NCBI GenBank assembly: GCA_009739215.1
Contig: VSJF01000010.1
Coordinates: 1,116,001-1,180,000 of the forward strand
DNA from: Floccularia luteovirens
Taxonomy: Eukaryota; Basidiomycota; Agaricomycetes; Agaricales; Squamanitaceae
Direction: 5' to 3'
DNA length: 64,000 bases
A model generated the notes under the pieces. That model was not told where the DNA came from. It was given only the letters and a program-made list of their open reading frames with translations, and made no database searches. The translations under genes and the position numbers were made by a program. Each line of letters starts with the position of its first letter. Positions within the stretch are counted from its first letter, which is position 1. This document shows positions 1 to 10,351 of the stretch, piece by piece.

Positions 1-3000
1 ATCAGCAGCAGCAGAAAGGAAAACGGCGTCAACAATCCGCCTCACCTGATCCACATGCAGACTCACACGTACGTCGTCTGCGCTCAATCCCACAACCCGT
101 TCCATTACGGTACATTTTTCTTACTTACCAATCTTTTGATTTCATAGTCGCATACAAAGTTACGCGGGGTATTTGGGAGGAAACAACAACAATTGCATCA
201 ACTCCAGCAGCGTTTTAATTCTGACTCAGGTGCAGGTTCTGGAGTTGGTGCAGGGTATGAGTCGAACCTGGAAGATAGCTTTCCCTACGAAATGTTAAAA
301 GCACAAGACTATGACGATAATCTAGTCGACGTTGTCGATGATGATGAGCTATACGACCTCAAAGTTCATATGCCGGTTCCCCTCCATTTTGATTCCAGGA
401 ACATCCTCGGGAAACGTAGTCAACCTCTGCCATTACCACCCGTCCCCCCACCATTGTCACTACCTTTGCATCATCAACAAATACAGTACCAGCAGAAACA
501 AACGTCACCGGTGACTTCCCCGCTGAAAACACAGCCAAGTCTCGCACGCTTGGAAATTGGCGTAAGGCCTAATAATACAGGGTTGATTTCTAATTCAACT
601 TCCAGTATTCCGTCAAACCTGTACAACACAACCCATCCCCCAGCCGTTTATATAGATGATTGGAATGTATCAGGTTCAGCATCAGCATCCGGATCCGGCT
701 CAGGTAAAATGCCTGTCGTCGAATCCGAGTCATCACCACGTCCTCTCCCTTCTGTACCTTCTTCTTTAGCAGACCTTGCAACTATGAGAAATATAAACGC
801 TGTCGTTGGTGGTGAGTTTTAAAAATCATAATGTCTCCTGTTCCAGATACTGAACGGATGGATGCGTTTTGTATAGGAATGTTTGGACGTGATGGTACCG
901 ATGATCCCAACACAGGCTATCAAAACACTGTTGCAGGTACATCCGATCTCCACCAGAACCAGAATGTAGCTGCTGGACCATCTAACGATGATAATGCAGT
1001 TGCTGGACCTTCCAAGCACTCACACGCGTTATCCACAGCCGGACGTGCCAATAATAACCATCCAGACGAACATGACACACCTATAGACTCTTCCCTCTCG
1101 TCTAGACCTTCATCGTCCAAACAACAATGGAGCACCCCCCAAATGCAACCATCAGTACCAGCACAACAACAACAATCCTCGATGACACCTGTATCAGCTG
1201 CGCGTTATCAACCCTTGATCATCGGTCCAAAAGATAAAGGAAAGGGCAAACTCATCGAACCAGAATTGCCCGAAGGCGATAATACGACTATTCGTCGCCC
1301 GTTGCCCATTATTCCAATTACATCCTCACCACCCGTGGCATCTTCGTCTGGATCTGCCTCATCGTCTTCAGGAACGAGATCTGGCGTGGCTTCTTTGTCC
1401 AGACCTCCTCCCCTTCCTGCCCCTCTTCGCATGAACGCAAGTCCAACTAGTGCCGGCGCCAGTGCTAGTACCAGTGGCAGTGGCAGCGGTAGTGGTGGAA
1501 GAATGCAATTTGATAAACTTCCAGGTACCTGGGCGTCCAAACCCGCAGATCTCCACCCCCCTTCTACCTCGACGGGGTCATCATCATCATCATCTTCCGC
1601 TTATGCACTGGATTCGGAATATACACGCAGACAATCCCCACCAGTTATATCCGCCCGATCTAGCTCTCGTCAGAAACAGGAACGCGAGCGAGAACGAGTT
1701 GGGTTGAACGCGAGTTCCACCAGCTCTGGGAACGTTCCAATACCAGTGGCAGAGATCTCCCTCAATTCTCCTGTAGCTACCAGCCCTGTTGCAAGTGCGG
1801 GTACAGCCCCGAGTCCAAGTGCACCACGATTCAGTAGCGTTTCTCCTACTCCAAATTCACCCGCTATTCGCACTTTACCTTCCCCATCGACGACTACTCG
1901 CTTCCCTACTTATGTCGGAAACAACGAAGGAGAAAGGGGAGGATTTATGAAGAAATATGGTAACACCACGCCACCGCATCTCAACCTTCAGACCTGGGTT
2001 CAGCCCAGGTCTCCCCCACCTGGTAGTTCATCAACTTCAACGACTTCTAGTTTCGTTATCACCTCTGCAACTTCATCTCAAGATTCAAAACGCACATCTC
2101 CACCAACTTCCGCTCAGTTTACCTAGTTCCTTCTCGTCAGCGATTGCTGAAGAGTCTCCACTAAGTGGCAAGTTGTATTCAAGGGATCATGGACAACGAC
2201 ACTTCACTCGTACTTATTCTCCATCGACTCATACCCATCCAAAGGATCTCGAGATGACTGCACCAATTAGTCCTATTAATGCACAGACACCTCCCTGAGT
2301 CACCGCTTGAAGTGTTTATTGACGACCCAGATGTATCTCCCACGTCTCCTGGTCCATCTCCAATTCGATACGCTAAACCTGATCTTTCACCCCGTTCAAG
2401 CAGTGTTTTGCTCGCTTCCAGCACAACAGGCATTGATCTCAGCAGAGGTCGTGGTCGTGGTCGCGCTCATGGTCAATATCAAAGTCCGAGCAGCAGTCGT
2501 AGTCGCAGCGGAAGTCGCCCACGATCCCGCGATAGTATGTATCTCACTCCACCTGACCGCAGCCCCTCACCCATCCACTATGCATATCGCGAATCAGTAG
2601 ATTTCAAAGACGACCCTGGTTATGGAGATGCTGACAATGAGAGTAAAGAAGGGAGTGATAACGAGAATGGCAGTACTGGTGAGAGGAAGAAGAGACGATT
2701 GAGGAATCAACAGCCAAGGTCTTATCAAATCAATTTTGCGGGTCCACCTATTGTGGATACGAAATTAGAGGTTAGAGGGATTAGAATGGAAGTAGTTGAT
2801 GAACAACCTCAACCAAATACAAGTAGCGAGTTGGCGCCCATGGGAGGACTGCGAGGAGGTCCAGCGAATAGGGAAGAAATCAGTTCTCATGTAATGGATA
2901 TATCATCTTGGGAGACGAAGGAAGCAAGTAAGCAATCTTGGAAGCGCCCGCGCACAGGAGACAGTAGCACTGGAAGTATCGCTTTCAGCACTAATGGCAG

Positions 3001-3868
3001 TATCGGAACTAACAATGGGAGCATCACCATCATGCCAGCTGGGTTCGCCACAGGCTCTTCGTCCATTTTAACAACCAAGTCACACCAACACCACCAACAT
3101 CAGCAAGTTCCAGCACAACGATTCCATCGTCGGGTTACATCACTCAAAAGTGCGGTTACTCAACGGAAGGATAAAGGCTCAGCATTTGCGCCTCCTCGAT
3201 TGGAGCTGAATCTCGGGAATGAGTGGGCGAGTAGCCCGAGTAACAACCAAGAGCGACCCAAGGCAACTTTCGAACCACTCCGTCGTACCGATGTTATAGC
3301 CGATGAGGATAATGGGACACGTGTATCGTGGAGTTCAAGAGAAGTATGGGAGAAAGAGTGGGAGAGGGAGGCTGAGCGGGTCAGAGAGGCAGAAAGACAA
3401 AAAGAACGAGAAAAAATGGGAGGAGAGCGAGAACAAGGAAGAGAAAGAGAGATTGCGAAGATGAAGGAGATGGAACGACTACGAGAGAAGAAGAGAGAGA
3501 AGGAGAGGAAGATACAGGTGGAGAGAGAAAGGGAACGTGAACATCGTGTCCTCGTTAGATCTAGGACTTATGCCACGCCAGAGGTTCTCCAGTTACCATC
3601 CAGGGCTCCCAGCCACCAAAACCAGCCTGGTGGTATTGGAAATCGACCAATGATACCGAGCACTCGACCAGAACCTGTGGTTGTGACCAGCACTCGACCA
3701 TTTGGACCGACGTCGTCACGACCAGAAACCACAGGACATCGGGGGACAGGATGGACAGTACATAACGGAAGAGACGGAGGAGGGAACACACCGAGCCGAG
3801 AAAGAAATCTAGTTAGTCTGATGCCAAAACTAGAATTAAAGAGCCTCAGAAGACGGGGTGCTCGATAG
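1..3868 (+). CDS. Long low-complexity (disordered) hypothetical protein, 5' partial
   Basis: The gene enters from the left edge; its start is outside the window. A probable intron (110-147) precedes an exon reading in frame from 148. A 35-nt intron (812-846, GTGAGT..CAG) joins the next exon in correct phase. The protein is rich in Ser, Pro, Gly and Thr, with Gln-rich stretches, SR-like arginine repeats near 2500, and a charged Glu/Arg coiled-coil stretch at about 3340-3560. It ends at TAG 3866-3868. The reading frame changes twice between about 2020 and 2300. The second change can be met by an intron at 2210-2270 (61 nt, weak donor GTACTT). The first has only weak donors near 2023. No catalytic domain is visible, so no function is assigned. 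It lies tail-to-tail with PEX13, about 100 nt apart. Confidence 0.7.
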
Positions 3869-3971
3869 TTTTCTTTTTTGTTAATTTTCACACTCTTTTT
3901 AATTAATTATTAATCTTTCCTTAAAATATATCCATTTATCTCAAAAACAAACACGAAATTAAAATTAATCA

Positions 3972-5180
3972 TTATTCAACTTGTTTCTTCCTGTCGAGAA
4001 CCTGCACCCACTTCTTCGGGAACCACCCTTCCTTGCCTTCCCTCGTACGTCCCTTCCACCATTCCCCTTCCACCTCCATCCGCGGATCCACTTCTGCTCC
4101 CGTTCGTGGGTCCAGTTTACCCATAATAGCAACAATCTCGTTCTCCTTCAAAGCAAGTTCGTTCGGGTTTGATGGTGTGAATGGGTACATAGCCCGTGCG
4201 AATGTCAGTGATGATGGATCAAGTGGGGGGAGTTGTCCAGGTCCCAACACTCCAGCAGCTTGTTGGGCTTTCGCCCGTTCGGATAGTATTTTGATGAGTT
4301 TAGTCATTGCGTAGGGTACTCCAAAGATAGCAAGGAGGAATATAATCAATGGCTTTTTGCTTGCCTTTGGTGGCGGTGCACCGTTAGGTCCTTGTATCGG
4401 TCTCCCATTGATAAAGTCACGGAATTCATTATTCATCGCCGCTGGACTCGGTCGACCTGTGATGGTTTCTTTCATCCATCGTAATAATCCGAACAGGCCA
4501 AGTACGCTGCCAAGTGCATTACGAAGCTGTCCGAACTGATCGACAACGCCGACCATTGCGAAAAAAGAGGAGTGGGTGGCCATGAATGTCGATTCGAGCA
4601 TTTGGGCGACACCAGAGAATGTTTGAACGATTGAATGTAATAGTGCAAATGTGTGTTGAGTGGTTGATTCAAGTGTTTGTGTTAAGGATTGGATTGGTTG
4701 TCCGTCTGGTCCGATGGGCATGCCGTTGGGTCCCATCATACCCATACCTGCTCCCATTCCCATACCTCCCATCCCCATTCCGTACCCTCCATACCCCATT
4801 CCTCCGCCATAAGTACCAAGACCACCATACGAATTCATCCCCCCATATGATCCTAATCCTCCATACGTTCCCATCCCTCCGTATCCCCCATACCCTCCAT
4901 AAGTGCCCATGGTTCCCATTCGAGAGTAAGGTGATGTGCCGTATGTAGATGTGTAAGGAGAGGTCATGGCAGAAGTGGTTGCAGTTGTAGAAGGGGTAAA
5001 TGAAGTGGGGCGGTCGGGGACTATGGGTGTTGATTGTGCCGCACTATTTGAGCCAGTTGATCCTGCCACTGGCGTCGGCGTTGAAGTTGGGGCAGGTGTG
5101 GAAGATGATGCGGAAGAGGCTGGCAGTGAAGATGATGCTGCAGCACCGTTACGTTCCCAAGGTTTTGGAGGGGAAACCAT
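3972..5180 (-). CDS. PEX13: Peroxin 13, peroxisomal docking-complex membrane protein
   Basis: A single uninterrupted exon encodes 402 aa. The family hallmarks appear in order: an N-terminal SPPKPWE motif directly after the start; a Ser/Thr/Pro linker; a Tyr-Gly-Gly-Met-rich segment (about residues 85-165); a conserved region with hydrophobic segments, including SLTQTLESTTQHTF and a later LIIFLLAIFG helix; and a C-terminal SH3 domain (ARAMYPF, ELALKENEI, GEWWKGR, EGWFPKKWVQVL). PEX13 sits in the peroxisomal membrane and, with PEX14, receives cargo-loaded PEX5/PEX7. The start is the ATG at 5178-5180, because it gives the expected MVSPPKPWE start; the open frame upstream has only a GTG. The identification is firm from motif order and length. 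Confidence 0.95.
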   Translation of the reverse strand: MVSPPKPWERNGAAASSSLPASSASSSTPAPTSTPTPVAGSTGSNSAAQSTPIVPDRPTSFTPSTTATTSAMTSPYTSTYGTSPYSRMGTMGTYGGYGGYGGMGTYGGLGSYGGMNSYGGLGTYGGGMGYGGYGMGMGGMGMGAGMGMMGPNGMPIGPDGQPIQSLTQTLESTTQHTFALLHSIVQTFSGVAQMLESTFMATHSSFFAMVGVVDQFGQLRNALGSVLGLFGLLRWMKETITGRPSPAAMNNEFRDFINGRPIQGPNGAPPPKASKKPLIIFLLAIFGVPYAMTKLIKILSERAKAQQAAGVLGPGQLPPLDPSSLTFARAMYPFTPSNPNELALKENEIVAIMGKLDPRTGAEVDPRMEVEGEWWKGRTREGKEGWFPKKWVQVLDRKKQVE

Positions 5181-5412
5181 TTTTAAAAAATCTAACACCT
5201 GAGGGGACGATGAAAGTATGAAGCGAAAAGTGTCTCATATTGCACACCACATGTATGTCCAATATCACGTGATATATACTCGGGTCTTCGGATTTTTATC
5301 TTGCCGGTACCCTCTTTATCATCAGTCCACGAACGCTATGATTAAATAGTAATATTTCGCGATTCACAACGAGCTCGGATATGGAATTGTTCATTCATAC
5401 ATATAGAAAAGT

Positions 5413-5810
5413 TTACATATAACCTTCGCCTCTTGAAATGATGTACCTAGAGTCATCGATTAAGTATTAATTATCATTGAAATTTCCACAAAATGGTGAC
5501 GATGATGAATTCGAAATCAAAACTCACCAAGCGTGAATAACACCCGGAATCCATCCTAAAATGGTTAATAGTACGTTGATCCAGAAATCGGCTAATATGC
5601 CACGCTCTGTGGAAATGTAAGTGGAAGGTTTCAAAGGAGAACAAGAGATAAAAGGACGCACTGAAGAAGACAGCAACAGGTGGGAGTATTCTAGTGGATA
5701 CAGATGCATGAGTTTGGTGTCTTCAACACAGTTTGATTGTGATTTTAGTATACGTACATGGCGAGAAAATACAAGCACACATCATAATTTGAAGAAACTC
5801 GATCAGCCAT
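5413..5810 (-). CDS. PMP3: Plasma membrane proteolipid 3 (Pmp3/UPF0057 family)
   Basis: Four small exons (5758-5810, 5662-5690, 5606-5528, 5446-5413) join in perfect phase to give a 64-aa protein. Donors are GTACGT, GTGCGT and GTGAGT; acceptors all end in AG. The spliced product has the family pattern: ILPPVAVFFKRG, then ADFWINVLLTILGWIPGVIHAWYII, which forms two membrane helices joined by the conserved ADF...N and GWIPG motifs. The N-terminus is slightly longer than in minimal Pmp3 proteins. Family members are small plasma-membrane proteins that affect membrane potential and salt or cation tolerance in yeast. It is transcribed in the same direction as PEX13 and lies directly upstream of it, with about 230 nt between the two coding regions. 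Confidence 0.93.
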
Positions 5811-6224
5811 TGTGATAAACGCAATTATCAAGTGTTTTTGATATTACAACCAAGTGTTTTGAGACGGTTAACAGTAAAAGGTAGATTGGGTACGTAGTCA
5901 ACAAGTTGAATCGATTCTGAAAAGCCCCACTACTGCCACCTTATGTAGTACTGTTGGTAGGTAACGACGTCATTGCCGTATTTGTTAATTTTTGCTATTT
6001 ATAACTTGAATGACCCTGCTATTCGTGTCTGCAGCCTGGTTGGATAGCATTTGTATGACAATTCAACATACCGACGTCGTACTACAAGCCAATTGGGGGG
6101 TGTATGTCATCTACATAGTTAACAACGATAACGCAACTCTAAGCGCTCTGTTCCTACAGAAATTCTTGACATGCATATGTGGAGGACAAGATTAATTTTT
6201 CACCTGTTTGCGCACTTGGCCTTG
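5811..6224. other. Intergenic stretch upstream of PMP3
   Basis: No supported gene. It should contain the PMP3 promoter. The right part may hold further decayed NLR sequence, but I could not align any of it with the intact NACHT protein. Confidence 0.5.
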
Positions 6225-7200
6225 TAACCTTGAGTGCCAGGTTGCATCGTTGTTTTCCCTCGCGATGTGAACAAGCTAAGCACCGCTGCATACATGTTAC
6301 TAACAATTACATACCAACTCGCAATCAGCCAGCCAAAATTGCGCCCTCACCTAGTGTGCATATAAAAATCAGGGCAAGCATGATCAACAACTGGAATTTG
6401 ACCCTGAAGGATTTGTCATTGAGCCTCTCAAGAAAGTCGCATCGTCGCATCACCGGGTGATCATCGACATCGATGCCCTTGACGAATGTCAGAACTCGGT
6501 ACAAAACGATGTGGTTCAACTACTCTACCTTGTAATGCGACAGATACCTAACTACCATTCCAGCCCAACCAGAGATGTATATCCAAGATGCACTTGACTC
6601 GGCCGACTTTAGGAATGTGCTGAAACCTTTCAGGATGCAAGACATTCCTAAAGTCCTTGCCGACGCGGACATACGACCATATTTGCAGGAGAATCTTGAA
6701 AAGACAAGCCAAGATATACTATATGCACAACCAAATCTGATCGATGACCTTACCTAACATGCCGAAGGTCTCTTCATCTATGCAGCAACACTGGTCTACC
6801 TCCTAGGAGACAAGCTATACCAGCCGCTTGTGTTTTTGTTATTATCCAACAACGTCGAGGATGCAGCATTCAGTCTTGCAGGACTCGATCAGCTATACCT
6901 GACTGTGCTACGAAATCCACTTTCTGAACATGATTTGAAATCACCATCATGGGCATCCTTGAGAGTCTGGCATTAGTACAGAATCATGTTTCGGCCATCT
7001 GTTGAAGGACTTGATTTGTATCAGCACGAAATAATGAACCGACGTCGGAACCTTTGGAACTAGTGAAGAAATTTGTTAGAAGAAAGCTCACACAATGGAC
7101 AGAGGTGCTTAGTTACATCAATCACTTGCGGGATGGAGTTCCAGCATTTATCGCGGTGTATGAACGGTTTATGTTTGAGTCTGGATATCCTAAATTAGTT
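6225..7200 (+). pseudogene. Decayed NACHT-domain fragment of an NLR (relic A)
   Basis: Frame-hopping translation follows the intact NACHT protein of this window (42.3-46.7 kb) from just after Walker A to the end of its helical linker. Recognisable pieces are SRDVNKLSTAAYMLLTITYQ (about 6265), a Walker B remnant IIDIDALDEC (about 6460), RMQDIPKVLADADIRPYL (about 6620-6690), HAEGLFIYAAT (about 6760), AGLDQLYLTVL (about 6880) and EVLSYINHLRDGVPAFIAV (about 7105-7160). Several stops and frame changes interrupt it, including a TAA just before the HAEGLF segment. No P-loop and no WD40 part are present. It is clearly broken and non-functional as a protein. It is on the opposite strand to the intact copy and 35 kb away. 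Confidence 0.85.
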
Positions 7201-7585
7201 GAATGCAGAAGAACGTACAGCAAGGGGTGAAGGAGGATGTACCTCAGATATTCAGGATGCATACGGACTTGTGCTTGAATTCTTCTTGCCCATAAGGGTC
7301 CATTCATTGGAGGTATACAATTCCGCATTCATTATTGCAAGATGGCGGGGCTATATGGTGGTACTGGGGCAGGAAATGGGTGCTCTAAAACTCGTCTCCC
7401 CATAGCATGTCATGCTTGATAAGTTGAGTTACCACAAAAGGCTGGGGCCTTTTTAACCAGTGATTACCTAATTAGAACAAGTATTGTTTGATTGATGACG
7501 TGAATTACCAGAAATAGACTAAAACATAGTGGTTTGTGGAAAAAAAACAAAATAATAGTCCCGTTCCTCCCGTCTAGAATTCACT

Positions 7586-8500
7586 ATGGAAAACACCCTT
7601 CAACCTGACAGAAAGTGCTCCCAGTCCAAGTGCAAGAAGCTTTTATCTGGTGGATACAAGTGGAAAACTTGCGAAACTTGCCGTGAAGCTAACAAGAAAG
7701 CTCAAAGTCAGAAACGGCAAAGAAAAAAAAGAAGAAAAAGATACCTCCGAAAAGTGTAGGATATCGAGACCATCTAATAGTGATAGCCAGGAATCAATTC
7801 CGGCTAGCGAGGTGGCCATTCTTGTGGAAAATGTCATGGATAATGTCATTTGATGAAACTATCGGTGAAACAAAAGTAAGTTTTTGAACGTAAAAATACG
7901 AGCTGAGATCTTACAAGGCATTAGAGCATGAAACCGACACGCTTCGAGAACGACCAAACGCTTTTTGCGAGTTTGCAACGCGTTTTTGAGAATAGAACGC
8001 GCGTCTTCTTCCATGGAAGCTACCTTACTGTAGAGGATCCGTTAGTCACAGAAAAGGAAAGAATTCAAATGGTCGTGCACAAAATTTGGAAAATAACGGG
8101 GTACCGATTCCGGTATGCATACGCATCATTACCTGTAGACCATATTCTGATTAGCATATTCAGTGTAAGAGAAAACATAAAGCTCACAACCGGCTACAAG
8201 ACGAGGTACCGGTGCTGTCAAGATAAAGCTAGAAAACAAAAACCGTGGCCAAGTGACAGAGACGGCGCGAAACGACGCAACACACCAGGAATGCCTCGCT
8301 ACAACTGCCAAAGTCGGCTGAGTATATCATGCCGTAAAGATAATGATATGAAATGCGTACCGTTACAATTTGGATTGAACACCACGAAAATCATCCGCCG
8401 TATCACGACAGTGCAATCCCCATTGAAGCCGTTGCGATCACACGTGAAAATCCTGAATAGACTATACCTGAATTCTATGACGCCGAAACTACAACGTTGA
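7586..8500 (+). pseudogene. Decayed gene with a CxxC zinc-finger start and FAR1-like region
   Basis: An ATG at 7586 opens a short Cys-rich segment with paired cysteines (KCSQSKCKK...YKWKTCETCRE), followed by a very basic Lys/Arg stretch. This frame stops after about 58 codons. The likely continuation is one base out of register after an A-run near 7725-7735. A good intron candidate (GTAAGT..ACAAG, about 7875-7918) follows. The next segment (7928-8500, 190 codons open) carries FHGSYLTVEDPL, ITGYRFRYAY and a basic Cys/His pattern (RYRCCQDKARK...MPRYNCQSRLSISC) similar to zinc-chelating domains of FAR1/MULE-type proteins. Another frame break lies near 7960-7990. I infer a decayed transposon-derived or DNA-binding gene. 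The exact family is not certain. Confidence 0.5.
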
Positions 8501-10351
8501 TACCTCACCGTTACCTCGAATCAGATTCACACTGCATGGAGTGAATGATGAGTCCCTTGACATGTAGGGGGAGCTAAGACAAAGGTCATAATCGGGCTGG
8601 AAATCTGGTATTACCAATTTAACAATACAAAGATATTTCATGTTAATTATCTTTTGAAAGTTGTGGTTTTCCTTAAATATCTCGAGAACAAACCAAACAG
8701 TAATGGACTTCGGGGTATTATGACTACCAAGACCCGCTCTTGTGGTATAATTTTTAATATTAATTCCATCTGTTTTTGTTCTGTTTTCAACTGCTTTGGC
8801 TACTTATCTCTGAGGCTCCGAATTCGGATATGATGTTTTCTTTCCACATTGACAAAGCTCAATACATTCAAAAGAACTGGAGAAGGTAAGTAGTATACCA
8901 ACTTCGAATATGTTACAAAAAGGAACTGAGATAATTTTTCTCACAGAGCTGTGAGAATGGTATGTATGCATATACTTATATATAGCCAAGGTTCCCTCGG
9001 TCGATCCACAAGACTCAGGTGACTTGCGCCAGTGACAATGTTCAAACAATCCCCATCACTTCACATATCACTCTATCATCCTTCAGCACTCCACGATGAT
9101 TGGGGGTATGCAGGATTTATGTATGTAATTTCGTGGAACATATTTGGACATGGATTACTTCTAACTGATCGAGGTAGCCTCGTGCTTACCTTGCCGTTTT
9201 CATTTACAACTTCAGTAATAGATTCGTTAGGTTGTTCAATGTGTTTATGGCATGTTGGTGGTATGCTTTTTTTCTTCTTAAACAGAGAGAATCACGACTT
9301 AGGATTTCACGGTATATCTGGCTCGAGGTAGTAGTAAGAACTAAAAAACTGCAGTTCAGAGTCAAATATCCGATGTACTCTACGGTGGTTGTTATCGTCA
9401 CAACAAAGCCTTTTACTTCACGTCTTCACACTCCTCGCATCCAGCGGCAAACACGACCTCGAGAATAAACAACATGTCTTTCATATCATAATTATCGTAA
9501 TCACAATCATGAACTTTATCCTTTCAATAGGACCACCCCCATAAACACCCCCACACTTGAAGATCCCGTTTTCGAGAGTGATCATATGGTACAGATTCCC
9601 TCTTCGAAACAGTGAGCCCAGGTTTCACGGGACATCACAGAAATGGAATAAATACATGAAGCTTACATACATACTAAACCCCTCGGGAAGTGTATACTCG
9701 TTATCTCATCATAGAGGTTAAATACAATCATCATTGTATCTACGTATGTACGATACTTGCATACCACCACGTTGTAATCGTGAAGCACGGCTTCCAATTA
9801 TATGATGTGATAACTATACGGGTTTGCTTGCTTGTTCACTTGCTACTGTTTACTCAGGTACTTCTACCTGGTCGAAAAGGTAGCTTTCCACTCTCTTCTT
9901 CAGTTTCCTCGTTTCCTCCGCGATCTTTCGTCTGCACAAAGCACATAGGGCAAAGCATAACATAATGTATCATATTCAAAGCAAATACTCGGAAAACAAT
10001 ATCAAGACGAATAAGAGGTGGGTATTATTACTATTGTTGGGGGGTGTATCACCAGAATAAAATTTGCAAGGAGAAAAAGGAAAGAAAGAAAGAAAGAACG
10101 GAAACGACTAAGGCGACTACTACTACTACTACGACTAAAAGGTCCGTTTTTGACTACGTATACGGGTTCTAATACAGACCAAAAGGAAGAAAGAAAAAAA
10201 TAGTTGCAGGGTTATATCATAAAATAAATAATCTCTCTTTCTCCTGCGATTCCCAAAACTCCAAATCAGAACAAAAATGTGGGAGATAGGGGGACAGTGA
10301 ATATGATGGGTGAAAGGAAGTGGACAAGAAAAAAAAGAAAGAAAAAGGTCA
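8501..10351. other. Intergenic region, AT-rich, with simple repeats
   Basis: I see no supported gene. Short open frames near 9032-9468 and 9690-9965 lack family motifs and plausible composition. The right end holds GAAA-type repeats (about 10080-10100) and a CTA trinucleotide run (about 10118-10134), close to the 3' end of the minus-strand gene that stops at 10352. Confidence 0.6.

Noticed and set aside
2100..2300. Programmed ribosomal frameshift
   Set aside because: No slippery site with downstream structure is evident. Introns or sequence errors are simpler explanations.
8804..9468. Small membrane-protein-like open frames on both strands
   Set aside because: Hydrophobic composition follows from T-rich DNA. 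No start context, introns or motif support a gene.
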